Assembly: GCA_028285415.1 (NCBI GenBank)
Contig: JANQPF010000012.1
Span: forward strand, 1 to 64,000
Reading direction: 5' to 3'
DNA from: Pseudomonadales bacterium
Lineage (GTDB): Bacteria > Pseudomonadota > Gammaproteobacteria > Pseudomonadales > Azotimanducaceae
DNA: 64,000 nucleotides
Position numbers and translations under genes: made by a program. The notes beneath the pieces were generated by a model. That model had not been told where the DNA came from, searched no databases, and saw only the letters and a program-made list of their open reading frames with translations. Shown here piece by piece: positions 35,126 to 44,215 of the stretch. Each line of letters opens with the position of its first letter. The stretch's first letter is position 1.

Positions 35126-35757
35126 GTCGCGCCATCCTCTTCGACTTTGACGGCACGCTGGCACCGAACCTGGACCTGCCTGACATGCGCCGCCAGGTCA
35201 TCGCGCTGACGCGGACCTACCAGGTGCCCGATCAGGTGTTCGCGGACAACTACATCGTCGAAATCATCGACGCCGCGGCGCTGTGGCTGGGCGGCACGCA
35301 ACCGGACACCGCGAAGCGTTATGCGCGCGAGGCACATGGACTCATCACCGACTTTGAGATGTCCGCCGCCCGCGAGACAGCACCGTTCCCAGGAATGGCG
35401 CAGAAGCTCACAAGCCTGCGCGCATCGGGTTGGCGGCTCGGGGTAGTCACCCGCAACTGCAGAGCGGCGGTCCTTGCCGTCTTCCCGGACATTCTGAAGT
35501 TCGTCGACGTTGTCAAAGCACGTGACGATGTCGAGCATCTCAAACCCGATCCGCGGCATCTGGAGAGCTGTCTCACCGCGCTTGCGTGCCCGGCGGAGAA
35601 AGCGGTGATGGTCGGCGACGGGCACCTGGACATGCGCAGCGGCCGCGAGCTCAACATGTATTGCGTCGGCGTCTTGAGCGGCAGCGGCGATGCTGAGGGA
35701 CTGACCGCTGCAGGCGCGCACACCGTCATCGATCACTGCGTGAACCTCACGCTCTAG
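35122..35757 (+). CDS. HAD-family hydrolase (phosphoglycolate-phosphatase-like)
   Basis: 211 aa from GTG 35122, overlapping the previous stop. The four HAD motifs are present: DFDGTL (motif I), VTRN (II), a Lys in KPDPRHL (III) and MVGDGHLDM (IV). An alpha-helical cap lies between motifs I and II (residues 20-85). Such enzymes dephosphorylate small metabolites such as phosphoglycolate; the exact substrate is open. It ends the SDR/membrane/HAD operon. Confidence 0.9.
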   Translation: MSRAILFDFDGTLAPNLDLPDMRRQVIALTRTYQVPDQVFADNYIVEIIDAAALWLGGTQPDTAKRYAREAHGLITDFEMSAARETAPFPGMAQKLTSLRASGWRLGVVTRNCRAAVLAVFPDILKFVDVVKARDDVEHLKPDPRHLESCLTALACPAEKAVMVGDGHLDMRSGRELNMYCVGVLSGSGDAEGLTAAGAHTVIDHCVNLTL

Positions 35758-35832
35758 ACGGTTGGCAAACCACAATCGGGGCAGGCAGAATAGGTAACGC
35801 TTGCCGGGTCGGTGCGTGAGCCAGGGTGCCAT

Positions 35833-36162
35833 ATGGACAACATGCCGCAAAAGCTGGGGCTGCTTAAGAAGCAGAAGGTTACAGCCGCAAGAAACGCGAT
35901 CGGCCCCCTGTTAGACGAACTCATCCTGCAGCTGGATGAGGAAGGCTCCGCCACCCACAAAGCCCACTTCAGCCGCATTCGAGGACACCTCTATGGCGCC
36001 AGCGACGACTGGGAGCTCGCCGTTCCGATCATCGAGCTGTCGTCCTGTCTCGCCATGGGCTTTCAGTTTTCCCAGACGGCCGACGCACTGATCAACCGGA
36101 TTCTGCAGAAAACCGCCGAGCTCGTGAGCGAGCTGGAAGGCGTGCCGCCCGCGATTCACTAG
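35833..36162 (+). CDS. Small conserved-looking helical protein
   Basis: 109 aa from ATG 35833, with CAGGG upstream; a TTG/ATG choice nearby changes only a few residues. The protein is helical and mildly acidic (KLGLLKKQKVTAARNAIGP, LDELILQLDEEG, VPIIELSSCLAMGFQFSQTA, LINRILQKTAELVSELEG). No signal peptide, membrane span or known motif is seen. It lies 23 bases before the MOSC gene on the same strand and may be co-transcribed with it. Confidence 0.6.
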   Translation: MDNMPQKLGLLKKQKVTAARNAIGPLLDELILQLDEEGSATHKAHFSRIRGHLYGASDDWELAVPIIELSSCLAMGFQFSQTADALINRILQKTAELVSELEGVPPAIH

Positions 36163-36185
36163 GCATCTCCCATTAAGGACAATCC

Positions 36186-37040
36186 ATGAGCATTACCGTC
36201 ACGGATATCTACCGGTATCCGGTCAAAAGTATGGCGGGCGATCGCCTGCAACGCGTCACGCTGTCAGGTAACGGCGTCCCCGGCGACCGCTGCTGGACGC
36301 TGAAAGACGAGGAGCGCGGCGGCATCAAAGGCGGCAAACGCTTCCCCGGCATCATGTCCATGCACGCGGAGCTCCTGGCCGAGCCCAGCAGCGAAGCGCC
36401 TTCGCCACCAGCGAGAATCACGCTGCCGGACGGCAGTCAGATGATCACAACGGACGCGGACATCAACCACAGATTGAGCAACGCCGTAGGCGCGCCGGTG
36501 TCCATCTGGCCGCTCCTGCCCGCAGACCAGCTCGAGCACTATCAGCGCACCCCACCGCCCGAGGGCGTCGACCAGGAAGCGGCGCTGCGTGAGGTGTTTG
36601 CCCGCACCGAGGACGAGCCGCTGCCGGATCTGAGTCTCTTCCCGGAAGCGCTCTTCAGCTACGAGTCGCCGCCCGGCACCTATTTTGACGCCTTTCCACT
36701 CCTGATCCTGTCGCAAAGCGCATTGGACGCAATGGCCGCGGCTGCGCCGAACAACTTCGACGTCCGCCGTTTCCGCCCGAACATTGTCGTCGACACCCCC
36801 GAAAATGGTTTCGTCGAAGACGGCTGGGCCGGGCGCACCGCACGCCTGGGTGCGGCCACCCTCAAGCTGGAAATGGCCTGTCCGCGCTGTGTCATGACTA
36901 CCCACGGTTTTGCAGATCTGCCGAAAGATCCCGGCATCATGCGCGCCCTGGTTGCGAACAACGACGGCAACCTCGGCCTTTACGCCAGTGTCATGGAAGG
37001 CGGCGATATTAGCGTCGGCGATACCTTGACCCTGGAGTAG
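36186..37040 (+). CDS. MOSC-domain molybdenum-cofactor-type protein
   Basis: 284 aa. An N-terminal MOSC_N beta-barrel (ITVTDIYRYPVKSM, GVPGDRCWTLKD) is followed by the MOSC domain with FDVRRFRPNIVVD and the conserved cofactor Cys in CPRCVMTT near residue 235. This is the YcbX/mARC-like layout, where the molybdenum cofactor reduces N-hydroxylated compounds. There is no ferredoxin domain at the C-terminus, unlike YcbX, so electrons would come from elsewhere. AAGGA precedes the ATG. Confidence 0.9.
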   Translation: MSITVTDIYRYPVKSMAGDRLQRVTLSGNGVPGDRCWTLKDEERGGIKGGKRFPGIMSMHAELLAEPSSEAPSPPARITLPDGSQMITTDADINHRLSNAVGAPVSIWPLLPADQLEHYQRTPPPEGVDQEAALREVFARTEDEPLPDLSLFPEALFSYESPPGTYFDAFPLLILSQSALDAMAAAAPNNFDVRRFRPNIVVDTPENGFVEDGWAGRTARLGAATLKLEMACPRCVMTTHGFADLPKDPGIMRALVANNDGNLGLYASVMEGGDISVGDTLTLE

Positions 37041-37041
37041 C

Positions 37042-37452
37042 GTGACTCACAACATCCTTTTCCTCTGCACCGGCAATTCCGCGCGCTCCATTCTCGCCGA
37101 GGCCATCTGCAATCATCTCGCTCCGCCAGGCGTGCGCGCGTACAGCGCAGGCAGCCAACCTGCCGGAACGGTGAACCCCGGAGCAATTGCGGAGCTCGAA
37201 TCCCGCGGTCTCGACGCCAGCGCCTATGCGAGTAAATCCTGGGACGACTTCACAGCGGAAGACAGCCCATCGCTCACCTACGTCATTACACTGTGCGACA
37301 GCGCGGCAAACGAAGCCTGCCCCGTCTTCCCGGGAGACTACGCTCGCGAGCATTGGGGGCTGCCCGACCCCGCCAGCGGCGCCGCCACTTTTCCTGCCAC
37401 GTATGAAGCGCTGCGGGCGCGCATTCGAGGTCTCCTCGACGCCCTCGACTGA
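37042..37452 (+). CDS. Thioredoxin-coupled arsenate reductase / LMW phosphatase fold
   Basis: 136 aa from GTG 37042, one base after the MOSC stop. The P-loop FLCTGNSARS carries the nucleophile Cys9. Cys85 (TLCD) and Cys93 (ACPVFPG) match the redox pair of the S. aureus-type thioredoxin-coupled ArsC, and the general acid Asp is in LPDPA. It therefore looks like a functional arsenate reductase rather than a plain tyrosine phosphatase. No other ars genes are adjacent. Confidence 0.88.
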   Translation: MTHNILFLCTGNSARSILAEAICNHLAPPGVRAYSAGSQPAGTVNPGAIAELESRGLDASAYASKSWDDFTAEDSPSLTYVITLCDSAANEACPVFPGDYAREHWGLPDPASGAATFPATYEALRARIRGLLDALD

Positions 37453-37496
37453 GCGCCAAATCGGCGGACCACACCCGGGTCAGATCGGTCCGATAT

Positions 37497-37505
37497 TGGT
37501 AAAAT
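37497..37505 (+). promoter_or_regulatory. Extended -10 element directly before nadE
   Basis: TGG followed by TAAAAT ends six bases before the nadE ATG. Transcription would begin at or one base before the A of the start codon, and there is no ribosome-binding sequence in the short interval, so a leaderless mRNA is suggested. The -35 region is weak. Confidence 0.45.
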
Positions 37506-37511
37506 GGTCCT

Positions 37512-39428
37512 ATGAACTATACGGACCTCGGATACCTGCGCGTCGGTGCCGCCAGCGTTGCGGTCAGCCTGGCCAATCCCGCGGCCAACGCAGCGGCTGT
37601 CCTCGACACCGCCGCACAGATGGCAGCCCGGCACGTGAGCATCGGCTGCTTTCCCGAGCTTGCGCTTTCCGGCTACTCGGCTGAGGACCTCTTCTTTTCG
37701 GACGCGCTCCTGCGGGACGTCAAACCTGCACTCGCAGCGCTCTGCCGGGACAATCCCCTGCCGCTCCTCATCGTCGGCACGCCCTGGCGCCTCAACGACG
37801 GACGCCTCTTGAACTGCGCGGCGGTCATCTCGGCGGGCCGCCTGTGCGGTATGGTGCCGAAGTCGGCGCACCCCAACTATGGGGAATTCTACGATCTGCG
37901 CTGGTTCACCCCGGGCGGGGCGGTCAACGAAGTGGTGATCGACGACGAGCTCGGCCAGTTCAATGTGCGCACCGATCAGCTGTTTGCGCTTGACGACCAT
38001 CTGGTGGGCGTGGAGGTCTGCGAAGATCTGTGGGCACCGCATGCGCCCGGGACCGACGCCTGCCTGGCAGGCGCCGAAATTGTCTGCAATCTCTCAGCGA
38101 GCAACGAGCTGATTGCCAAAGCAGAATACCGCCGCGAGCTGGTGCGCATGGCCAGCGCAAAAAACCTGTGCGGCTACGTCTACGCCAGTGCCGGCCCCAC
38201 CGAGTCGACCAAAGACGTCGTCTTCGGCGGTCACTGCATGATCATGGAAGACGGCCAGACGCTGGTAGAAAGCGACCGCTTCAATCTCGAAACCCAGTTC
38301 ATTCAGGCCGACGTCGATACCGCCAAGCTGCGTCACGACCGCGCCCAGAACACAACCTTCCGCAACGCGCCGCGGCCACGAGCATACCGAACGGTGCGCT
38401 GCGCTTCGCCCGCGGCGTTACCCGAGCTCGAGAGGTCCTACGCCCGCCATCCGTTCGTGCCGGACGACGAGCACGAGTTTGCCGCCCGCGCGCAGGAAAT
38501 CCTCAACATTCAGGCGACGGGGCTTGCGCGCCGAATGCGGGCTGCGCGCTGCGAGAAACTCGTCATCGGTCTGTCCGGCGGCCTGGATTCGACGCTTGCC
38601 TTTCTCGTCTGCCTGGACGCGCTCGAAAAACTTGATCTGGCACGGCTCAACCTGTGCGCGCTCACGATGCCGGGGCCAGGCACCACGGATAAGACTCTGG
38701 ACAATGCGCGCGGCCTGACACGGGCCGCGAACGTCACCCTCGAAGAGATCCCCATACATGCCGCGGTCGCGCAGCACCTCGACGACCTGAACCACGCCGG
38801 TGAACACGACGTTGTCTTCGAGAACGCCCAGGCCCGCGAACGGACGCAGATCCTCTTCAACTATGCCAACAAAGTTGGCGGCATTGTCGTTGGTACCGGT
38901 GATCTGTCCGAGCTTGCGCTCGGCTGGTGCACCTACAACGCAGACCATATGGCGTCCTACAACGTCAACGCATCCGTGCCGAAGACCATGATGGCTTACC
39001 TGGTGCGTTGGTATGCCACACACCGCGCTGAGCCTGGTCTGGCCGAGATCCTCGGCGACGTGCTGGACACGCCCATTTCTCCCGAGCTCATTCCGCCCGA
39101 AGAAGGGGAAATCAGTCAGCACACGGAATCCATTGTGGGCCCTTACGAGCTGCACGACTTTTTCCTGTTTCATTTCCTGCGCCACGGCGCGAGCGCAACG
39201 AAGATCTTCCGCCTCGCGGAGCGTGCATTTGCCGGGGCATATTCGAACGCGGACATCAAACACTGGCTGGGACAATTCTTCCGTCGCTTTTTCACCCAGC
39301 AGTTCAAGCGCACCACGCTGCCGCCCGGTCCCAAGGTCGGCAGCGTGAGCCTCTCGCCGCGCGGCGACTGGCGGATGCCCGACGAGGCGCAGGCGGAACA
39401 AATCCTGGCTGAAGTAGACCAACTGTAA
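37512..39428 (+). CDS. nadE: Glutamine-dependent NAD+ synthetase
   Basis: 638 aa. The N-terminal nitrilase-type glutaminase has its triad at E49 (FPELALSGYS), K117 (PKSAHPNYGEF) and C170 (VEVCEDLW). The C-terminal synthetase has the PP-loop LVIGLSGGLDSTLAF near residue 350, and FNYANKVGGIVVGTGDLSELALGW. It amidates nicotinate adenine dinucleotide to NAD+, using ammonia channelled from glutamine. An extended -10 element ends six bases before the ATG and no Shine-Dalgarno is seen. Confidence 0.95.
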   Translation: MNYTDLGYLRVGAASVAVSLANPAANAAAVLDTAAQMAARHVSIGCFPELALSGYSAEDLFFSDALLRDVKPALAALCRDNPLPLLIVGTPWRLNDGRLLNCAAVISAGRLCGMVPKSAHPNYGEFYDLRWFTPGGAVNEVVIDDELGQFNVRTDQLFALDDHLVGVEVCEDLWAPHAPGTDACLAGAEIVCNLSASNELIAKAEYRRELVRMASAKNLCGYVYASAGPTESTKDVVFGGHCMIMEDGQTLVESDRFNLETQFIQADVDTAKLRHDRAQNTTFRNAPRPRAYRTVRCASPAALPELERSYARHPFVPDDEHEFAARAQEILNIQATGLARRMRAARCEKLVIGLSGGLDSTLAFLVCLDALEKLDLARLNLCALTMPGPGTTDKTLDNARGLTRAANVTLEEIPIHAAVAQHLDDLNHAGEHDVVFENAQARERTQILFNYANKVGGIVVGTGDLSELALGWCTYNADHMASYNVNASVPKTMMAYLVRWYATHRAEPGLAEILGDVLDTPISPELIPPEEGEISQHTESIVGPYELHDFFLFHFLRHGASATKIFRLAERAFAGAYSNADIKHWLGQFFRRFFTQQFKRTTLPPGPKVGSVSLSPRGDWRMPDEAQAEQILAEVDQL

Positions 39429-39553
39429 AGCAGCCAAGAACAGGCTACACTCCCGTGCAGGGATACATCACTCCAATACAGTCAAACGAATAAGAAATTG
39501 ACGATCAGCATGACGTACGACGGCCGCTCGAAGTCCTACGATAAGGAGCGACC

Positions 39554-40477
39554 ATGAAATGGTTTAAATCAATTCTCATCAGCGCAGCCCTGTGCCTGGC
39601 AGGCGGGGCTGTCCATGCCGACCAACTCTGCGGTGACACCGGCGTCTGGGTGCAGACCCTCGGCTCGGGTGGTCCCGAAATCGACGACCGTCAGGGTGGT
39701 CCAAGCTTTCTCGTATGGAACGATGGCAAAGCCAAGCTCCTCGTCGATACCGGCCCGGGAGCTTCGGTGGCGTTCGACAAGGCGGAAGCAGATTTCACCG
39801 ATCTGGCCGCCATCGCGTTTACCCATCTCCATGTGGACCACAGCGCAGACTTTCCCGCATTCATCAAAGGTTCGTACTTTCTCGACCGCAAAGACCCGCT
39901 GATTGTGCTCGGCCCGGACAGCAACAATCCGAGTTACCCGGACACCGAGACTTTCGTCGAACGTCTCATCGGCCCGGAGGGCGCGTTTGCCTATTTACAG
40001 GACTTTCTGACATACAAATCGAGCGGCGGGTATCGGGTGCGGGCGCGCAACGTGCCGTCCACCGGCAAACGGCGCTGGGCGCGTTTCGGCAACGAGGATG
40101 TGAAGCTTGCCGCCATCCCGGTCAATCACGGACCCGTCCCTGCGCTTGCCTGGCGCGCGGACATTGGGGGTAAGTCGGTCGTTTTCACCGGTGACTTCAA
40201 CAACCTCAAGAACGTGATGCCGGAGTTTGCAAAGAACGCCGACGCGCTTATCGTCAACCATGCCATTCCGGAAAACGCGCGTGGCAACCAGCGCGAGCTG
40301 CACGTGCTGCCCTCCCAGATCGGCCGCATTGCCCAGCAGGCGAACGCGCGGATGCTGCTGCTGGCTCACCGCATGAATCGCACCCGCGGCAAGGAGAGCA
40401 TCAGCCGCGGGCACATCGAAGAGAACTACGACGGCTACGTCATCTTCGCCAACGACATGGAGTGCTGGGGGCTGTAG
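39554..40477 (+). CDS. Secreted metallo-beta-lactamase-fold hydrolase
   Basis: 307 aa with a signal peptide (MKWFKSILISAALCLAGGAVHAD). The metal-site motif is FTHLHVDHSADF near residue 95. Further ligands are in IPVNHGPVPALAW, VFTGDFNN and the late LLLAHRMNRTRG; the strand LVDTGPGASVAF fits the fold. It is closest in look to periplasmic arylsulfatase/AHL-lactonase-like MBL proteins; the substrate is unknown. AAGGAG precedes the ATG. The DUF924 gene starts on its last stop base. Confidence 0.88.
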   Translation: MKWFKSILISAALCLAGGAVHADQLCGDTGVWVQTLGSGGPEIDDRQGGPSFLVWNDGKAKLLVDTGPGASVAFDKAEADFTDLAAIAFTHLHVDHSADFPAFIKGSYFLDRKDPLIVLGPDSNNPSYPDTETFVERLIGPEGAFAYLQDFLTYKSSGGYRVRARNVPSTGKRRWARFGNEDVKLAAIPVNHGPVPALAWRADIGGKSVVFTGDFNNLKNVMPEFAKNADALIVNHAIPENARGNQRELHVLPSQIGRIAQQANARMLLLAHRMNRTRGKESISRGHIEENYDGYVIFANDMECWGL

Positions 40478-41082
40478 TGCAGGACGTCGACGCGCTGCTC
40501 GACTTCTGGTTCGGCGAACTCAGCGACGGGCTCGCTGACGACACCCACCGGCAGCGCTGGTTTGCACCGGACCGCGCCTTCGACGAAGTCTGTGAGCAAC
40601 AGTTCGCGCCGCTGCTCGTTCGCGCACAGCGCGGCGAGCTGGACGGCTGGCAGACCACGCCGCGCGGCCGGCTTGGTTTCATCGTGCTGTGCGATCAAAT
40701 GCCACGCAACGTCCACCGCGGACGATCCCAGGCTTACGCGTGGGACGGGCTGGCACTGGCGGCAGCGAAGGCAGGTATTCGTGAAAAACAGGACGTCGAG
40801 CTCGGCTGGGACGAACGATGTTTCTTTTACATGCCGTTCGAGCACTCCGAGGATCTCATCGATCAGCACACAGCGGTTGGACTGTTCAGCGCACTGCGAG
40901 ACGAGTCACCGGGAGAAATCCGCGAGCTGACCGGCAACTATCTGCGCTACGCCCACCAGCATCGCGACATCGTGCAGCGGTTCGGCCGCTTCCCACACAG
41001 GAATGCGGTGTTCGGCAGAACCAGCAGCGATGCCGAAGCCGCATTTGTGGCCGGCAGCGACGGCTTCGGCCAGAACGTCTAG
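40477..41082 (+). CDS. DUF924 family protein
   Basis: 201 aa from GTG 40477, which shares a base with the previous TAG. The family pattern is clear: DVDALLDFWFGELSD, RQRWFAPDRAFDEVC, GRLGFIVLCDQMPRNVHRG, FFYMPFEHSEDL and RFGRFPHRNAVFGR. The fold is TPR-like and helical. Biochemical function is unknown. It converges on the small secreted-protein gene at 41093 with a 10-base gap. Confidence 0.92.
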   Translation: MQDVDALLDFWFGELSDGLADDTHRQRWFAPDRAFDEVCEQQFAPLLVRAQRGELDGWQTTPRGRLGFIVLCDQMPRNVHRGRSQAYAWDGLALAAAKAGIREKQDVELGWDERCFFYMPFEHSEDLIDQHTAVGLFSALRDESPGEIRELTGNYLRYAHQHRDIVQRFGRFPHRNAVFGRTSSDAEAAFVAGSDGFGQNV

Positions 41083-41092
41083 TGCAGCGCCG

Positions 41093-41458
41093 CTAACGCA
41101 GGCCCGCTTCGCGCAGGAATATCTTGGTTTCAATCTCGAGATACGCCTCGTAGTACTCGAGCTGCTGCTCGGTGAGCACTTCCCGCATCTGCTTCACGGA
41201 TTTTTTGGCGGCGCGCCTGGCGCGCTTTCTGGCGATGACGGGCACCTCTTCCCCGCTGCGGCTGTTCAATACCCGGCGCATCTGCATGTTGCGGCTGCGC
41301 AGGAACTCCTCGTAGAGCAACGTATACGCCTCCGCCTGCTCGGGCCCGATGCCAATCTTGCGAAAGGCTTTGCGGGCATCGCTTTCCAGGGTTCCGCTGC
41401 GCGCCGGTCTTACCCACAATAGGCTTGCCGCAGCAACACCGCTCAAACCAACAAACAT
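41093..41458 (-). CDS. Small exported basic protein, possibly Tat-type signal
   Basis: 121 aa from ATG 41458; an upstream start at 41500 would add VVRRRDMFVGL and create a twin-arginine-like signal. Either way a hydrophobic leader (MFVGLSGVAAASLLWVRPARSG) is present. The mature protein is a charged helix (FRKIGIGPEQAEAYTLLYEEFLRSRNMQMRRVL, KRARRAAKKSVKQMREVLTEQQLEYYEAYLEIE), reminiscent of small periplasmic Spy/CpxP-like helical proteins, though I see no firm motif. Its ATG overlaps the divergent AlkD-like ATG in the palindrome CATG. Confidence 0.65.
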   Translation of the reverse strand: MFVGLSGVAAASLLWVRPARSGTLESDARKAFRKIGIGPEQAEAYTLLYEEFLRSRNMQMRRVLNSRSGEEVPVIARKRARRAAKKSVKQMREVLTEQQLEYYEAYLEIETKIFLREAGLR

Positions 41459-42191
41459 GTCTCGACGCCGTACCACTGAATTCGCGCTCACCGCCACCAT
41501 CGCTAAGGAACTCGAAACTCTAGCGGACCCGGAACGTGCGGTCCAACAGCAGGCTTACATGAAATCCACCATGCCCTATGCGGGTGTCGGCGCGCCCGAG
41601 TTGCGCAAGCTCTGCAGGGATGCGTTCAAAGCGCAGCCGCCGCCGGACGCCGAGGCCTGGCACGAAGCGGTCGCCGATCTCTGGCGCACGGCTGAAGTCC
41701 GGGAAATGCGTCACGCCGCCATCGAGCTTCTGAACGTGCCGCGCTTCAAGAAAGCCTGGCTTGCACCGGATGCGGTCCCGCTCGTCCGCGAGATGGTGGA
41801 AACGGGCGCATGGTGGGACTACGTCGACACCCTGGCGAGCAACGTCATGGGTGATCTGCTGCGGCGTTTCCCCGAGCAGATCACCCCCCTTCTGTATGCG
41901 TGGGCGGAAGATGAACATTTGTGGGTACGACGCACCGCCATTCTGGCGCAGCTCAAGTTCCATGAAGCGACCGACGAAGCGCTGCTCGTGCACGCCATCG
42001 AAGGGTCGCTGCACGACAGCGACTTTTTCGCGCGCAAAGCGATCGGCTGGGCTCTGCGCCAGCACAGCCGGACCAACCCGAAGATGGTCATCGACTACGT
42101 CAACGAGCACCGGGACGTCTTGAGCCCGTTGTCAAAACGCGAGGCGTTCAAACTCCTGTTGAAAGACGGCACGGTCGACAGCGTGCCCTGA
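41457..42191 (+). CDS. AlkD-like DNA alkylation repair protein
   Basis: 244 aa from ATG 41457. HEAT-like helical repeats and the family motifs are visible: AYMKSTMPYAGVGAPELRKL, VREMRHAAIELL, WWDYVDTLASNVMGDLL and the segment EDEHLWVRRTAILAQL followed by FFARKAIGWALRQHS. AlkD enzymes excise N3- and N7-alkylpurines by base excision without base flipping. Upstream in-frame codons lie inside the divergent gene and are not used. The ATG lies one base from the start codon of that gene. Confidence 0.9.
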   Translation: MSRRRTTEFALTATIAKELETLADPERAVQQQAYMKSTMPYAGVGAPELRKLCRDAFKAQPPPDAEAWHEAVADLWRTAEVREMRHAAIELLNVPRFKKAWLAPDAVPLVREMVETGAWWDYVDTLASNVMGDLLRRFPEQITPLLYAWAEDEHLWVRRTAILAQLKFHEATDEALLVHAIEGSLHDSDFFARKAIGWALRQHSRTNPKMVIDYVNEHRDVLSPLSKREAFKLLLKDGTVDSVP

Positions 42192-42195
42192 AGCG

Positions 42196-43494
42196 CTAGT
42201 CCGGCGCGTGCAGTTCCAGGTAGTCCACAGCCAGCTGACTCATCGCTTTCACGCCGGGCACCAGCGCTGCTTCGTCGATGTAGAACAGCGGCGAATGATT
42301 GGGAATGGCATCATCCGGCAGGATCTCTATGGGACGCGCCCCGATGTAGAAGAAAAAACCGGGGATCTGCTCCTGGAAAAATGAGAAGTCCTCAGCGCCG
42401 GTAACGCGGCCGCTGATGTAGACGCTGTCTTTGCCGTACACCTTACGCAGCGTCGCCGCCATGTCCGCCGTGAGCGCGGGATGGTTGTAGGTCACCGGCA
42501 CTCCCGGATCGATCTCCACCTCAACCTCAGCCCCCTGGGCACGGCCGATGAGCGTTGCAATGCGGCGGATTTTCTCGTGAATCTGCCGTTTGATCTCCGG
42601 GTCGAACGTGCGAATGGTGCCTGACAGGTGCGCCTCTTCCGGAATGATGTTGTTGCGCACGCCGGCATGGAAGCTGCCGACGCTGACCACTGCCGGAGCC
42701 TGGGTAATGTCTATCTGGCGGCTGACGATCGTCTGCAACGCGTTGACAATCTGACTGCCGACCACCACAGGATCAACCCCGGACCACGGTCGCGCGCCAT
42801 GTGTCTGGCGACCGCGGACGGTAATGTCGAAGCGCTGCGCGCTTGCCATGAAGCCGCGGGAGCGAAAGCTGGCAGATCCGGCAAGGCCCTGCTGCCCGAT
42901 ATGCAGACCGAAGATGGCGTCGACGTCGGGGTTCTCGAGCACCCCTTCGCTGATCATCATACGCGCGCCGCCGTCTTCACCCTTGGGTGGACCTTCTTCC
43001 GCGGGCTGAAATATGAACTTCACCGATCCGCGCAGATTGTCCTTGAGCTCGCTCAGGACCGAGGCCGTTGCCATCAGAATCGCAACGTGTGTGTCGTGGC
43101 CGCAGGCATGCATCACGCCTACCTGTTGCCCTTCGTATTCACCGATGACCGTCGACGCATAGGGCAGCCCGGTTTGCTCAACGACCGGCAGCGCGTCCAT
43201 GTCCGCCCGGAGCGCAACGACCGGTCCCGGCTTGCCGCCCCTGAGAAGACCGACAACGCCCGTGTGGGCAACCCCGGTCTGCACCTCGAGGCCAAGACTG
43301 CGCAAGTGTTCCGCAACTTTCTCACTGGTGCGGAATTCGCGGTTGGAGAGCTCCGGATTGCGATGGATGTCCCGCCGCCAGGCAACTACGTCGTCACCGA
43401 GGCGCTCTGCTTCTACGGCAATCTCCCGTTCCAGCACCGCACCGGCGGCGGCGGGGAAACAGAGCATCGCCAACAAAACGATCAGTCGCATCAT
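42196..43494 (-). CDS. Secreted M20-family amidohydrolase
   Basis: 432 aa. A signal peptide (MMRLIVLLAMLCFPAAAGA) precedes an M20D peptidase. Motifs: RRDIHRNPELSNREF, ALRADMDALPV, the metal-binding MHACGHDTHVA, FIFQPAEEG, the dimerisation domain with HGARPWSGVDPV, and VTGAEDFSFFQ near the C-terminus. Relatives hydrolyse N-acyl amino acids, indole-acetyl amino acids or hippurate. It is divergent from the nitroreductase gene. Its 3' end converges on the AlkD-like gene with a four-base gap. Confidence 0.93.
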   Translation of the reverse strand: MMRLIVLLAMLCFPAAAGAVLEREIAVEAERLGDDVVAWRRDIHRNPELSNREFRTSEKVAEHLRSLGLEVQTGVAHTGVVGLLRGGKPGPVVALRADMDALPVVEQTGLPYASTVIGEYEGQQVGVMHACGHDTHVAILMATASVLSELKDNLRGSVKFIFQPAEEGPPKGEDGGARMMISEGVLENPDVDAIFGLHIGQQGLAGSASFRSRGFMASAQRFDITVRGRQTHGARPWSGVDPVVVGSQIVNALQTIVSRQIDITQAPAVVSVGSFHAGVRNNIIPEEAHLSGTIRTFDPEIKRQIHEKIRRIATLIGRAQGAEVEVEIDPGVPVTYNHPALTADMAATLRKVYGKDSVYISGRVTGAEDFSFFQEQIPGFFFYIGARPIEILPDDAIPNHSPLFYIDEAALVPGVKAMSQLAVDYLELHAPD

Positions 43495-43578
43495 GAATTA
43501 GAACGTTGAACAAACCGCAAGCTTAATCGCGCGAAGGTTTCGAGTACACTTCAAGGCTGTTTTTGAGGGAGACACAAA

Positions 43579-44208
43579 ATGGTTTTCGACCTGTCCACGA
43601 CCGACGAGCTGCTTGCCACCACGCGCGCCGTGCGCAAACGGCTGGACCTGACCCGCCCGGTACCGCGGGAGCTGATCAATGAATGCCTGGAGCTGGCGGT
43701 GCAGGCACCGACCGGTTCGAACTCTCAGACCTGGCGCTGGGTCGTCGTCGACGACGCTGACAAGCGACAGGCGCTGGCGGATCTGTACCGCAAGGGGGCT
43801 GAAGGTTATTTGTCCGCAGCGGGCGAACAGACGACCGACGCGCAAACGCAGCGCGTGTTCACGTCTGCCGTCTACTTGATGGAACATCTGCACGAGGTGC
43901 CCGTACACCTGATTCCGTGTGTACAGGGTAAGCCCGAAGATCCGGTGCCTCTGGCCATGGCTTCAGGTCTCTACGGTTCGATCTATCCGGCGGTATGGAG
44001 CTTTCAGCTTGCCGCGCGAGCGCGCGGTCTCGGCACCGCGTTGACCACGCTGCATCTGCTGCATGCAAAAGAGGCTGCAGAGATCCTGGGACTGCCCGAC
44101 GACGTGCTGCAGGTTGCGCTCCTGCCGGTTGCCTACACCATCGGCACTGACTTCAAGCGCGCCCAGCGGCCGCCCGTTGCCGGGATCACCCACTGGAACG
44201 CCTGGTAG
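43579..44208 (+). CDS. Nitroreductase-family protein
   Basis: 209 aa. The FMN-binding fold is recognised from TTRAVRKRLDLTRPVP, the conserved APTGSNSQTWRWVVVD, the central region SIYPAVWSFQLAARARGLGTALTT and the C-terminal LPVAYTIGTDFKRAQRPP. The family covers NAD(P)H-dependent reductases of nitro compounds, flavins and unsaturated carbonyls. GAGGGAG is upstream of the ATG. It converges on the small gene at 44216 with a seven-base gap. Confidence 0.9.
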   Translation: MVFDLSTTDELLATTRAVRKRLDLTRPVPRELINECLELAVQAPTGSNSQTWRWVVVDDADKRQALADLYRKGAEGYLSAAGEQTTDAQTQRVFTSAVYLMEHLHEVPVHLIPCVQGKPEDPVPLAMASGLYGSIYPAVWSFQLAARARGLGTALTTLHLLHAKEAAEILGLPDDVLQVALLPVAYTIGTDFKRAQRPPVAGITHWNAW

Positions 44209-44215
44209 AGGTCAT

